The notes beneath the pieces are model-generated. The model searched no databases. It was not told the origin of the DNA and saw only the letters and a list, made by a program, of their open reading frames with translations. Source: Caldalkalibacillus uzonensis (GTDB lineage Bacteria > Bacillota > Bacilli > Caldalkalibacillales > Caldalkalibacillaceae). From it: DNA of 64,000 nucleotides. The stretch lies in contig NZ_JAUSUQ010000001.1 in NCBI RefSeq assembly GCF_030814135.1, positions 434,001 through 498,000 on the forward strand, given 5' to 3'. Position numbers and translations under genes: made by a program. This document shows positions 54,976 to 63,946 of this stretch, piece after piece (position 1 is the stretch's first letter; every line of letters begins with the position of its first letter).

Positions 54976-55425
54976 CTACAACATGTCTACTATTCGCTCG
55001 ACCACTTGCGGTGCCTCTTCCTTCTGTCTGCAAATAATTAAGATCGTATCATCGCCGCTAATATTGCCCAGCACTTCCGGCCAATCGAGATGATCGATTA
55101 GTACACCGATTGTGTTGGCATTTCCAGGCAATGTTTTGAGGACAATCAGGTTTTCCGTATGATCAATGCTGACAAAACAATCCACCAAAACCCGCTTCAG
55201 TTTCTGCAAGGGATTGTAGCGCTGATCCGCTGGCAGGGAGTACTTGTAACGTCCATCAGCCATAGGCACTTTGATCAAGCTTAACTCCTTAATATCCCTG
55301 GAAACAGTGGCCTGTGTAACTTGAAAACCTTCTTCCCGCAGTCGCTCAACCAGCTCATCCTGTGTTTCAATATCATATTTGCCGATGATTTCACGAATGC
55401 GTAAGTGACGTTGTCGTTTGTTCAC
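54976..55425 (-). CDS. argR: Arginine repressor
   Basis: A 149-aa ArgR/AhrC. N-terminal winged [23 protein letters not shown] to [20 protein letters not shown]. The C-terminal hexamerisation domain has [31 protein letters not shown], with the arginine-contacting GDDT. It represses arginine synthesis and activates catabolism. It is followed closely by recN. Confidence 0.96.
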   Translation of the reverse strand: MNKRQRHLRIREIIGKYDIETQDELVERLREEGFQVTQATVSRDIKELSLIKVPMADGRYKYSLPADQRYNPLQKLKRVLVDCFVSIDHTENLIVLKTLPGNANTIGVLIDHLDWPEVLGNISGDDTILIICRQKEEAPQVVERIVDML

Positions 55426-55445
55426 CTATTTTGGCCCTCCTTATA

Positions 55446-56309
55446 TTAATCCATCCCCTGGTGAAATTTGGCACGGATTACATCAAAAAATGCCCGGTCT
55501 TTCCATTTGATCAAGGTGGTTGAGTAGGGGGAACGGCGGATCCTAATCTGGTCAAACACTTCCAACTGATAGCCGATTTGACCGTCCACAGACAACCCGA
55601 TTTCCTGATGGGTGGCACTTACTTCGATCGTAATTTCTTCATCGGCAGACAAAATGATGGGCCTGGCGGTTAAGCTGTGCGGGCAAACAGGTGTAATCAA
55701 TAGTGCTTTCATATTAGGCGCCAAGATCGGCCCTCCCGCCGACATGGAATAGGCCGTTGATCCAGTGGGGCTGGAGATGATCAATCCATCTCCAAACAAC
55801 GTATTCATCACTTTATTTTGCATAAAAATTTTACAAGTGATCATGCGGCTGTACGATCCTTTGGCAATCCCTATATCGTTCAGGGCATGCCATGTTTCGA
55901 TTTTTTCGCCATTTCGAATAAGATCTGCCTGCAGCATCATCCGGTCTTCAGTCTCATACCGGCCTTCCAACAGGGCATCAACCACTTCAGGTAAATCATC
56001 CGGTTCAGCTTCGGATAAAAAACCCAAGTTACCCAGATTAATGCCTAAAATAGGAAGATCATAAGGGGCAAAGTCCCTGGCGATGCCCAGAATGGTGCCA
56101 TCTCCGCCAAAGACGAACAAAATGTCGGCATGCTTGTCAAAGTCATGGTACGGAACGGAAAGATCTTGACGATCCAAATAGGCAGCCACCCTCTGTTCCA
56201 GACAGACCCTGATTCCCCTCTTCTCCAAATGGGGTATCAGTTCTCTGGCGACAATCAGCGCTTTCGGTTTACCACGGTTAATGGCTAAACCAATGCTTAT
56301 TGTTTCCAT
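55446..56309 (-). CDS. nadK: NAD kinase
   Basis: A 287-aa NAD kinase, making NADP+. Seen: LFVFGGDGTILGIAR (GGDGT), GINLGNLGFLSE, GLIISSPTGSTAYSMSAGGPI and DGQIGYQLE. A frame start at 56363 exists, but the GGAGG site at 56314-56318 fits the ATG at 56309 best (an ATG at 56312 is too close). This gives the normal length. It is between tlyA and argR. Confidence 0.93.
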   Translation of the reverse strand: METISIGLAINRGKPKALIVARELIPHLEKRGIRVCLEQRVAAYLDRQDLSVPYHDFDKHADILFVFGGDGTILGIARDFAPYDLPILGINLGNLGFLSEAEPDDLPEVVDALLEGRYETEDRMMLQADLIRNGEKIETWHALNDIGIAKGSYSRMITCKIFMQNKVMNTLFGDGLIISSPTGSTAYSMSAGGPILAPNMKALLITPVCPHSLTARPIILSADEEITIEVSATHQEIGLSVDGQIGYQLEVFDQIRIRRSPYSTTLIKWKDRAFFDVIRAKFHQGMD

Positions 56310-56352
56310 CATGTCCTCCACTTTCTCCTCTTTTTGTTCTCCGGTCTTCACT

Positions 56353-57198
56353 CTATAAGGCATGGTGGGCCTGCTTTACAACCTGGCTGATGACCGGCCG
56401 CCACACAGCCATCTCCTGATCTGTCTTTTCCACTTTTTCCCCCTCAGTTCTGATTAGAGCGGCCAAGAATTCGATATTGCCTTCCCCTCCCGTGATAGGT
56501 GAATAGTCAAGTCCCTTGATTAAAAACCCCAGGTCAAGGGCTTGGTGCAAAACCTTGTTCAGCACTTCCTCATGCACAAGGGGATCTTTGACCAGACCTT
56601 TTTTACCCACTTTTTCTTTTCCCGCTTCAAATTGGGGCTTGATTAGCACCACGGCCATACCATGTGGTTTAAGGATATCATACAACACAGGTAAAATTAA
56701 TCCCAAAGAAATAAAGGAAACATCAATAGTAGCCAAGTCGGGCTGCCCATATGGAAAATCTTCCGGTTTCGAGTAGCGAAAGTTTGTTCGTTCCATGACG
56801 ATGACCCGATCATTGTTACGTAAGGACCAATCTAACTGACCATAGCCCACATCCACAGCATAAACCAGTTTGGCCCCGTGTTTGAGGGCGCAATCTGTAA
56901 ACCCCCCTGTGGAGGCACCAATATCCAGCACAATTTTATCCTGCAGGTTGAGCTGAAAGGACTGAATCGCTTTTTCCAGTTTAAGTCCGCCACGGCTCAC
57001 ATAAGGAACGGGAGAGCCTTTAACTGTGAGCAGCGTATCCACAGGAATTTTAATTCCTGGTTTGTCAATTTTTTCCGACTGAGAAAAAACCAAACCCGCC
57101 ATAATGGCACGTTTGGCTTTTTCACGGCTGTCAAAATATCCTTTTTGGACAAGCAATGTATCGACACGTTCCTTTGGAGTGTTTTGTTTCGGTTCCAT
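56353..57198 (-). CDS. tlyA: TlyA-family rRNA 2'-O-methyltransferase (YqxC)
   Basis: A 281-aa protein with an N-terminal S4 RNA-binding domain (RVDTLLVQKGYFDSREKAKR) and an FtsJ-type methyltransferase domain with the SAM motif VLDIGASTGGFTDCAL. Catalytic K-D-K-E features include MERTNFR and VLIKPQFEAGKEKVG. TlyA methylates 16S and 23S rRNA in mycobacteria, while the Bacillus homologue is also called a hemolysin-like protein without proof. It begins 1 bp after the dxs stop. Confidence 0.92.
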   Translation of the reverse strand: MEPKQNTPKERVDTLLVQKGYFDSREKAKRAIMAGLVFSQSEKIDKPGIKIPVDTLLTVKGSPVPYVSRGGLKLEKAIQSFQLNLQDKIVLDIGASTGGFTDCALKHGAKLVYAVDVGYGQLDWSLRNNDRVIVMERTNFRYSKPEDFPYGQPDLATIDVSFISLGLILPVLYDILKPHGMAVVLIKPQFEAGKEKVGKKGLVKDPLVHEEVLNKVLHQALDLGFLIKGLDYSPITGGEGNIEFLAALIRTEGEKVEKTDQEMAVWRPVISQVVKQAHHAL

Positions 57199-57199
57199 C

Positions 57200-59092
57200 T
57201 TATGCCCTTTGCACTTTCCTTTCTGTCACATGAAGTTGTTTCACATGGTGAACAATATTGTCAACCGTCAAACCCACCTCTTGCCGCTGATCAGCCACGC
57301 TGCCGTGCTCGACAAATACTTCTGGAACGCCCAGGCGTCTGACCGTGACATGATCATAGCCCTGTTCATTGAAAAATTCAAGTACAGCACTGCCAAATCC
57401 ACTTGTCACGGCATGTTCTTCAACGGTGAGGAATTTTAAGCCTTGATCTGCCAACTCTTTCAACATCTTTTCATCCATGGGTTTTATGAAACGGGCATTG
57501 ACCACATAAGGTTTAAGTCCTTCTTTAGCCAGTTGGTCCGCTGCTTTTAGAGCAAGCTGGACCATTGGGCCTACAGCTAAAATGGCTACATGATGACCGT
57601 TTTCTAAAATTTCCCATGTGCCCAGCTCAATCAGCTTAAACTCACCGATGGGAACACCAACGCCGTTTCCACGCGGGAAACGCACAGCAGTAGGACCTTT
57701 CAGATGTAAGGCGGTGTACAACAGATTGCGAAACTCATTTTCATCCTTACCCATCATAATCTTAATGTTGGGCAACAGGCGCAAATAACCGATATCATAC
57801 ACACCTTGATGGGTTTCACCGTCACCGCCCACAAATCCGGCCCGGTCAATAGCCAGACAGACATCAAGGTTCTGGCGGACAATATCATGCACCACCTGAT
57901 CATAGCCCCGCTGCAGGAAGGTGGAGTAAATGGCACACACCGGTTTCATGCCTTCGACGGCCAGTCCACCACTCATGGTCACGGCATGCTGTTCAGCGAT
58001 ACCCACATCATAAAAACGATCAGGGAACCGTTCGGCAAATGAATTAAGCCCCGACCCGGACGACATGGCCGGGGTGATGGCCACAATGCGTTCGTCCCGC
58101 TCAGCCAGTTCAATCATGGCTTGTCCAAAGACATTTTTATAATTGGGTGGGCCTCCTACCGATTTGATTAACTCACCTGATTCAATTTTGTATGGGCCAG
58201 CACCATGCCAGGTATCTGAATCGGCTTCGGCCGGTGCAAAACCTTTCCCTTTTTTGGTGACCACATGCATGAGTACAGGCCCTTTGGTACGCTTCGCTTG
58301 CCGGAAACAGGTCTCTAACTCAGAAACGTTATGCCCGTCAATAGGACCCAAATAGGTGTAGCCCAGTTCCTCAAAAAAGATGCCAGAAACGAGCAAATAC
58401 TTCAGGCTGTCTTTGACCCGTTCGGCTGTCCGGGCCAGGGTGCCACCAATAGCGGGGATTTTCTTGATCAAATATTCAATTTCCTCTTTGGCCCATTTGT
58501 AATGTTTGGCCGTGCGCAGTTTACCCAAATGATTGTGCAAAGCACCCACATTAGGTGAGATAGACATCTCGTTGTCATTCAAAACCACGATAATATCCTT
58601 TTGCTCATGACCAATATGGTTAAGTGCTTCCAGAGCCATACCCCCTGTTAAAGCACCGTCCCCAATAACCGCCACAATGTGGTGATCGAGCCCCCGTACA
58701 TCGCGGGCGATGGCCATACCCATAGCTGCAGACAGGGATGTACTGCTGTGCCCCGTCTCCCAGATATCATGCTCGCTTTCACTCCGTTTTGGAAAACCGC
58801 ACAAACCTTTGTACTGACGCAGAGTATCAAACTTGTCCATTCTGCCGGTTAATATTTTATGTATGTAGGCTTGATGCCCCACGTCCCAGATAATTTTGTC
58901 CTTGGGTGAATCAAACAATTTATGCAGCACCAAAGTCAGCTCCACGACACCCAAGTTAGGGGCCAAATGGCCACCTGTTTTGGACAATTTTTCAATCAGG
59001 AATTGCCGGATTTCGGCAGCCAGCTTGTTGAGCTGGTCCGGGGAACAACTTTTCAATTGCTGTGGACTGTGAATATCCTTGAGGTGCATCAT
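57200..59092 (-). CDS. dxs: 1-deoxy-D-xylulose-5-phosphate synthase
   Basis: A 630-aa TPP enzyme, first step of the MEP isoprenoid route. Seen: [38 protein letters not shown] motif [20 protein letters not shown] ending in NDNEMS, and the transketolase domain with [18 protein letters not shown]. Start could be ATG 59092 or the next ATG at 59089, which suits the GTGAGG site better. It is in the operon with OLE RNA, oapA, ispA and tlyA. Confidence 0.96.
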   Translation of the reverse strand: MMHLKDIHSPQQLKSCSPDQLNKLAAEIRQFLIEKLSKTGGHLAPNLGVVELTLVLHKLFDSPKDKIIWDVGHQAYIHKILTGRMDKFDTLRQYKGLCGFPKRSESEHDIWETGHSSTSLSAAMGMAIARDVRGLDHHIVAVIGDGALTGGMALEALNHIGHEQKDIIVVLNDNEMSISPNVGALHNHLGKLRTAKHYKWAKEEIEYLIKKIPAIGGTLARTAERVKDSLKYLLVSGIFFEELGYTYLGPIDGHNVSELETCFRQAKRTKGPVLMHVVTKKGKGFAPAEADSDTWHGAGPYKIESGELIKSVGGPPNYKNVFGQAMIELAERDERIVAITPAMSSGSGLNSFAERFPDRFYDVGIAEQHAVTMSGGLAVEGMKPVCAIYSTFLQRGYDQVVHDIVRQNLDVCLAIDRAGFVGGDGETHQGVYDIGYLRLLPNIKIMMGKDENEFRNLLYTALHLKGPTAVRFPRGNGVGVPIGEFKLIELGTWEILENGHHVAILAVGPMVQLALKAADQLAKEGLKPYVVNARFIKPMDEKMLKELADQGLKFLTVEEHAVTSGFGSAVLEFFNEQGYDHVTVRRLGVPEVFVEHGSVADQRQEVGLTVDNIVHHVKQLHVTERKVQRA

Positions 59093-59104
59093 AACGCCTC
59101 ACTT

Positions 59105-59746
59105 TCATCGCGCATTTCCGTTTCCACCGCTTCCATTTAAGTAACCATTGCGGCGGCGCTTTTTCTTCTTAGTTTTTCCATTAAATAAGGAAATATGAAA
59201 TTTTTTATTCATATAGTAAAACACTTTGCCTACAGCCAATAGAATTGGGGTAGAAAAATGGATGGCGAATGACTTTCCCAAAGCCTTTCCGCCAACGGTT
59301 AAAGCCGCAACCAAACTGGTAAAGACCACGCCGACCAGCATATGGAAGTAAGAATCTTCGGCATATCCCAGTTCATAGACCAGCTGTAAAATGACAATGG
59401 CACTGGCTGTTCCGCTGACAATACCACTGATATCACCGATGACATCGTTGCAAAAACTGGAAAAACGATCCGCATTGCGGCAAATATAGAGCGCTTCTTT
59501 AGCCCCTTTAACTTTATTGGAGGCCATGGACTGAAACGGCACTTCGCTGGCAGCGGTTGCAGCAATGCCAATGGCATCAAAAACAATCCCGATCAAAACG
59601 ATGACGATGACCACCAGCATACCGATGGCCAAAGGAGCACCGCTTAGGATCAAAGAGGACACAATTGAGAAAATTGCCGCTAACACCAGGGTGATAACGG
59701 CAATGGCTGTACTCCAGTTCAGGGCATGCTTCCATGAAAATTTCAT
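59105..59746 (-). CDS. oapA: OLE-associated membrane protein OapA
   Basis: A 213-aa protein with about four membrane segments (around 15-35, 38-62, 105-125, 135-165). It has a conserved cytosolic loop SEVPFQSMASNKVKGAKEAL to FCNDVIGDISGIVSGT, and a very basic C-terminal tail (GKTKKKKRRRNG) suited to RNA contact. It lies directly downstream of OLE RNA and upstream of dxs, the context known for OapA, which binds OLE RNA and brings it to the membrane. The loop looks somewhat like DUF21/CNNM Mg2+ transporters (my impression). The link to cold, alcohol and Mg2+ stress is from the literature. Confidence 0.88.
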   Translation of the reverse strand: MKFSWKHALNWSTAIAVITLVLAAIFSIVSSLILSGAPLAIGMLVVIVIVLIGIVFDAIGIAATAASEVPFQSMASNKVKGAKEALYICRNADRFSSFCNDVIGDISGIVSGTASAIVILQLVYELGYAEDSYFHMLVGVVFTSLVAALTVGGKALGKSFAIHFSTPILLAVGKVFYYMNKKFHISLFNGKTKKKKRRRNGYLNGSGGNGNAR

Positions 59747-59832
59747 CGCTTCCCTCTTGTCTTAAAATATTAAGTCCGTCCTAATTATAGTAAATCATAA
59801 TCTCTGTCAAACCAAAAAAAACAAAGTTATGT

Positions 59833-60450
59833 AAAAAACCGGAGGGTGGTCGCATGATAGGTAAACATTACGGCTTAGGTCCAGTAGGTTTTCCCAAGCA
59901 GACACCGCCCTGTCGCCAGTGCGGCGGTTTCCCTTTAAGTCCGCTTCAACGCTGTCACCAGACGTTGGACTGGATTACCACTTAGTCCGTACTCTAATCC
60001 CCATCATGCGTCGCCGGAGCGAACAGTCTAGGAGATTTCCTCAACAATCCTTAACTTTTTCCTAGCCTCTTTTGCAGTGCAAGTTTCAAATAGCTGGGGT
60101 TTTAACCTATTGGCCATATAGGTTAAAACCCTTTAAAGCTATTATCCCCTTACACCACTCAAGGCAGGCTACGCTGCCATCATAACCGTCCTCAACGGCC
60201 TGATAGGCAGGTTTTCCCTAAGCCATACTCGTTTGCGCAATAAAGCATGGACTTAGGTCTCCGCGGAGGCAGGGTCAACGCCCACATGCCTTTGTGGATC
60301 GCCCTACCACCTTAACTCCCAGCATCGACCCCCGACTGGGCGTCGAAAGCCGACACAAGGAACTTCATCGATGTGCCCTTTGACGGATTTTTAGGCCCGT
60401 CTTCAGAAAAAGAGGATTGACTAGAATACTGCACCACCCTCTTCTAGCGT
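59833..60450 (-). ncRNA. ole: OLE RNA (ornate, large, extremophilic)
   Basis: About 615 nt of non-coding minus-strand sequence between ispA and oapA, the known place and size of OLE RNA. The ends pair: GAGGGTGGT (60441-60433) with ACCACCCTC (59850-59842), a perfect 9-bp closure 600 nt apart, followed by CGGTTTTTTA. Internal hairpins include a 14-bp perfect stem (arms 60097-60110 and 60118-60131, loop 7 nt) and CCACA/TGTGG. A sigma-A promoter lies just upstream and oapA just downstream. I identified it by context, size and structure, not by covariance search. OLE is known to bind OapA at the membrane. Confidence 0.9.
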
Positions 60451-60456
60451 ATAGTG

Positions 60457-60485
60457 ATTATAACACATTATGCTGCTGGGCTCAA
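60457..60485 (-). promoter_or_regulatory. Sigma-A promoter of OLE RNA
   Basis: TTGAGC (60485-60480), exactly 17 bp, TATAAT (60462-60457) on the minus strand, with a TGTGT upstream of the -10. The expected start is at about 60450. It gives OLE its own transcript inside the ispA-dxs operon. Confidence 0.8.
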
Positions 60486-60503
60486 TGTGAATGTAAGGAA
60501 AGC

Positions 60504-61391
60504 TTAATATTCCCTGCTCACCATAAAATCTGCCAAAGCCAAGAGCAGATCTGGTTTCACTCCGGCTGCCTGCACCGCCTGTTTAGCAAGAGCCACGTGT
60601 TCACTGAGAGCTTGTTTAGCGCCTTCCAGCCCCAGCAAGGAAATATAGGTGCTTTTCTGATTGCCGCGGTCACTGCCCACCTGCTTTCCTAATTTTTGTT
60701 CATCCCCTATCTCATCCAATATGTCGTCCTGAATTTGAAAAGCAAGACCGACTTCCCGGGCATAACGTGTCAGATGAACCAGCTGATCCTCACTGGCTCC
60801 GGCCACATAACAGCCCAGACGGACGGCACAAACAAGCAAATCCCCTGTTTTGTGAGCGTGGATATAAGCCAGCTGATCAAAGGAGAGACGGGCGCCCTCC
60901 CCCAGCACATCGGCCGTTTGCCCCCCGACCATGCCTGCCGGACCTGCCCTTAGAGCCAGCTCTTTTATCATCATTAACTGTTGTTCGGGCTTAAAGCTTT
61001 GAGCGGCATCAGCCAGGACAAAAAAGGCATGGGTTAAAAGGGCATCACCAGCCAAAATGGCCAGTGCTTCACCGAATACCTTGTGATTCGTCAATTTGCC
61101 GCGGCGATAATCATCATCATCCATGGCCGGCAAATCATCATGAATAAGAGAATAAGTATGTATCATTTCCAGAGCGCAGGCTGCCGGCAGGCCCTGTTCA
61201 ACTTTTCCGCCGAGGGCATCAATGGTGGCCAGCAAAAAGAGGGGGCGAATCCGTTTCCCCCCTGCCAGCAAAGAATAGGCCATTGCTTCTTTCAATTGGG
61301 CCGGTGCCTCCACCTGCTCAATATAGTGGCGCAAGGCGTCCTCTACCTGCTGTTTATGCGTATTTAGGAAGTGCTCTAAGTGTTGATTCAC
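60504..61391 (-). CDS. ispA: Polyprenyl (farnesyl/geranyl) diphosphate synthase
   Basis: A 295-aa prenyltransferase that builds C15 diphosphate from IPP and DMAPP. Seen: the first Asp-rich motif LIHDDLPAMDDDDYRRG, GGKRIRPLFLLA, and the second motif LAFQIQDDILDEIGD. GTG start overlaps the xseB stop by 4 bp. It is upstream of OLE RNA; dxs downstream belongs to the same pathway. Confidence 0.95.
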   Translation of the reverse strand: MNQHLEHFLNTHKQQVEDALRHYIEQVEAPAQLKEAMAYSLLAGGKRIRPLFLLATIDALGGKVEQGLPAACALEMIHTYSLIHDDLPAMDDDDYRRGKLTNHKVFGEALAILAGDALLTHAFFVLADAAQSFKPEQQLMMIKELALRAGPAGMVGGQTADVLGEGARLSFDQLAYIHAHKTGDLLVCAVRLGCYVAGASEDQLVHLTRYAREVGLAFQIQDDILDEIGDEQKLGKQVGSDRGNQKSTYISLLGLEGAKQALSEHVALAKQAVQAAGVKPDLLLALADFMVSREY

Positions 61392-61666
61392 TCACTTTCC
61401 TCCTCAATTTGAAACGCTTTTTCCACCAGCTGTCCTTCTTCCTCCAGCAAGATGTTGACCTGCTGCTCCACTTTTTTCAATTTGTCATGACAGACGTTGG
61501 ACAAGCGCATCCCTTTTTGAAACAGTTGGATGGCTTGCTCCAAAGGGACATCACCTGATTCCAGCTGCTCTACAATGGTCTCCAGCTGCCCGATTGCTTC
61601 CTCAAAAGATAAGGTTTCTTCTTCTGTTTTCTCTTGCAGTTTATCATGTTGCTGTGTATCACTCAT
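61388..61666 (-). CDS. xseB: Exodeoxyribonuclease VII small subunit
   Basis: A 92-aa small subunit: LSFEEAIGQLETIVEQLESGDVPLEQAIQLFQKGMRL is the family signature, in a helical hairpin. It binds XseA; the complex degrades single-stranded DNA. Its ATG overlaps the xseA stop by 8 bp. It is a little longer than usual, with charged extensions at both ends. Confidence 0.94.
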   Translation of the reverse strand: MSDTQQHDKLQEKTEEETLSFEEAIGQLETIVEQLESGDVPLEQAIQLFQKGMRLSNVCHDKLKKVEQQVNILLEEEGQLVEKAFQIEEESE

Positions 61667-63014
61667 GACGTTCTTCCTCCTTTATTCCCCACACATGACA
61701 GTCCAGCTGCCCATCCTGCATGCGGACACGAATCACTTCCCCAGGCTGAACATCTTTCACTGATTTATACAGTTTGGTCCCTTCATGTCCATAGACAAGG
61801 GAGTAGCCTTTGGTCATGATTTTGAGTGGACTTAAAGCATCTAATTTGGAGATGGAGAGATCCAACCGGGCCCTCCTGACTGACACATAATGCTTCATCA
61901 CTTTGGTCAAAGCTTCGGTTAAGCGCCGGTTCTCTTTGGTGTATTGAAGGATGACCCCTTTGGGATGGGCCTGGCGCAGACGGTGGTGTAGAGCAGTCAG
62001 GTCTTGCCGCTTGTCCTCAATATAGCGGTGCATATATTTGTGTAAACGGTCAATGGTCTGGTCCAGTTCTTGCTCCTTTTGCCTGAGCAGAGTCTTGGGA
62101 TATTTAAAGGCATAACTTTGGCGCAGCCTGCTAAGCCGCTTCTGTTCATCATTTAGCTGTCTGCCAATCTGATTGACCAACCGTCTTTTCAACTGCCGGA
62201 TATTTTCTTCCAACTCCGCTAACTTAGGCGCTGCCAGTTCAGCCGCAGCAGTAGGTGTCGGGGCACGTAAATCGGCTACAAAATCAGCGATGGTAAAATC
62301 CGTTTCGTGACCCACAGCGGAAATAATGGGAATGGTCGCCTCATAGATCGCACGAGCGACCACCTCCTCGTTAAAGGCCCATAATTCCTCGATTGATCCC
62401 CCGCCCCTCCCCACAATGAGCACATCCAAAGGATAGCGGTGGGCCAGGCGGATGGCCCGGGCCACACTGGTTGCCGCTTGTTCTCCCTGTACCTGGACTG
62501 GAATCAGCAAGACATGGGCGATGGGAAAGCGGCGCCTGATGGTGGTTAGAATATCCCGGATGGCAGCGCCGGTCGGGGAGGTAATCACCCCAATTGTTTG
62601 GGGCACCTTGGGAATCGCTCTTTTCTTGTTCGGGTCAAACCAGCCTTTTAAGCGCAGACGCTCTTTTAGCTCTTCATAGGCCTGATAAAGGGCGCCAATA
62701 CCATCCGGTTGCATCTCTTTGACATATAATTGATATTGTCCGTCCCGTTCATAGATATTGACTTCTCCCCGGACCAATACTTTTAGGCCATTCATCGGTT
62801 TAAACTTTAACCAGCGGTTATGGCTCTGAAACATTACTGCACGGATCTTAGCCGCTTCATCCTTCAGTGTAAAGTACATGTGGCCGCGGCTGTGGTGGGT
62901 AAAGTTAGAGATTTCTCCCCTGACCCAGATATTGCGCCATGATTCGTTCTGCTCAAAACAGCGCTTAATATCCCGTGTCAGTTCTTTGACTGTGATAATC
63001 GATTGTACAGCCAA
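61659..63014 (-). CDS. xseA: Exodeoxyribonuclease VII large subunit
   Basis: A 451-aa catalytic subunit. The N-terminal OB fold covers NIWVRGEISNFTHHSRGHMYFTLKDE. The nuclease core has GVITSPTGAAIRDILTTIRRR, VGRGGGSIEELWAFNEE, and ISAVGHETDFTIADFVADLRAPTPTAAAE, then a long coiled coil. The TTG at 63014, eight bases after GGAGG, gives the usual length; the TTG at 63029 lies within that site. Confidence 0.94.
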   Translation of the reverse strand: MAVQSIITVKELTRDIKRCFEQNESWRNIWVRGEISNFTHHSRGHMYFTLKDEAAKIRAVMFQSHNRWLKFKPMNGLKVLVRGEVNIYERDGQYQLYVKEMQPDGIGALYQAYEELKERLRLKGWFDPNKKRAIPKVPQTIGVITSPTGAAIRDILTTIRRRFPIAHVLLIPVQVQGEQAATSVARAIRLAHRYPLDVLIVGRGGGSIEELWAFNEEVVARAIYEATIPIISAVGHETDFTIADFVADLRAPTPTAAAELAAPKLAELEENIRQLKRRLVNQIGRQLNDEQKRLSRLRQSYAFKYPKTLLRQKEQELDQTIDRLHKYMHRYIEDKRQDLTALHHRLRQAHPKGVILQYTKENRRLTEALTKVMKHYVSVRRARLDLSISKLDALSPLKIMTKGYSLVYGHEGTKLYKSVKDVQPGEVIRVRMQDGQLDCHVWGIKEEERHE

Positions 63015-63082
63015 AATGCCTTCCTCCAATAATTAATTCATTTTTTGATTCACTGTCACTGTCGGGGCAATGAAAGGCCGTA

Positions 63083-63946
63083 TCAGTTCATTTGTAGCCG
63101 GGCTGCCAGCTTGGCCGCTTCAACGGTATTAAATAAAAGCATGGTAATGGTCATCGGACCTACACCTCCAGGAACGGGAGTGAGATAACGGGCTATATCC
63201 TTTACTTCCTCAAAACGGACATCACCGACCAATTTACCTGCTTCTGTCCGGTTGACCCCCACATCGATGACAATCGCCCCTTCAGCCACATGTTCCCGGC
63301 CAATTAATTGCGGAGAGCCGCAGGCCACCACCAAAATATCAGCCTGATTGGTAATGCGGGACAAGTCCCTGGTTCTAGAGTGACAGATCGTCACTGTGGC
63401 ATGTTCCCTTAAGCATAACATCGCCATCGGTTTACCGACAATGTTGCTGCGCCCGATGACAACCACGTGTTTGCCTGCCAGCGTTTCACCGGTAGATTCA
63501 ATCATCTTGATAATGCCATGCGGGGTACAAGGAATAAACCCCTTATCTCCAATCATCAAGTTGCCCACGTTAACCGGGTGAAAACCATCTACATCTTTTT
63601 CAGGAGCGATGGTATTAATCACCGCTTTTTCAGAGATATGAGGCGGCAAGGGAAGCTGAACTAAAATGCCGTGTATCTCCTCTTGTTGATTTAAATCTTC
63701 AATATGTCTAAGCAGCTCCTTTTCCGTCGTCTCTTCCGGAAGCCACAGGATATCGGAGTAAATGCCGATCTCCTGGCATGCTTTGGCTTTGGCTTTGACA
63801 TAGGAAACCGAGGCGGGGTTTTGACCGACGATAATGACCGCCAGCCCCGGTGTCACTCCCTTCTCTTTCAGCCCGTTGATTTCCCTCTTTAATTCTTGGC
63901 GTAAGGTTTGGGCCAATGCCCTGCCATCGATAATGGTTGCAGTCAT
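63083..63946 (-). CDS. folD: Bifunctional methylenetetrahydrofolate dehydrogenase / cyclohydrolase
   Basis: A 287-aa FolD, interconverting methylene-, methenyl- and formyl-THF. Seen: SYVKAKAKACQEIG with the catalytic Lys, GILVQLPLPPHI, the NADP-binding VVIGRSNIVGKPMAMLC, and PVPGGVGPMTITMLLFNTV. ATG 63946 after AGAGGGGGA. It links C1 units from the glycine cleavage genes to biosynthesis. Confidence 0.96.
   Translation of the reverse strand: MTATIIDGRALAQTLRQELKREINGLKEKGVTPGLAVIIVGQNPASVSYVKAKAKACQEIGIYSDILWLPEETTEKELLRHIEDLNQQEEIHGILVQLPLPPHISEKAVINTIAPEKDVDGFHPVNVGNLMIGDKGFIPCTPHGIIKMIESTGETLAGKHVVVIGRSNIVGKPMAMLCLREHATVTICHSRTRDLSRITNQADILVVACGSPQLIGREHVAEGAIVIDVGVNRTEAGKLVGDVRFEEVKDIARYLTPVPGGVGPMTITMLLFNTVEAAKLAARLQMN

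Noticed and set aside
59856-59987. 43-codon plus-strand ORF (MIGKHYGLGPVGFPKQ...) with a GGAGG site
   Set aside because: It lies inside the OLE RNA on the opposite strand and its GGAGGGTGGT 'ribosome-binding site' is half of the OLE end-closing stem; it shows no recognisable domain.
59833-60450. Group II intron or transposon-associated guide RNA as an explanation of the structured region
   Set aside because: No domain V signature, no reverse transcriptase or TnpB remnant and no transposon ends; the OLE size, place and partner gene explain it better.
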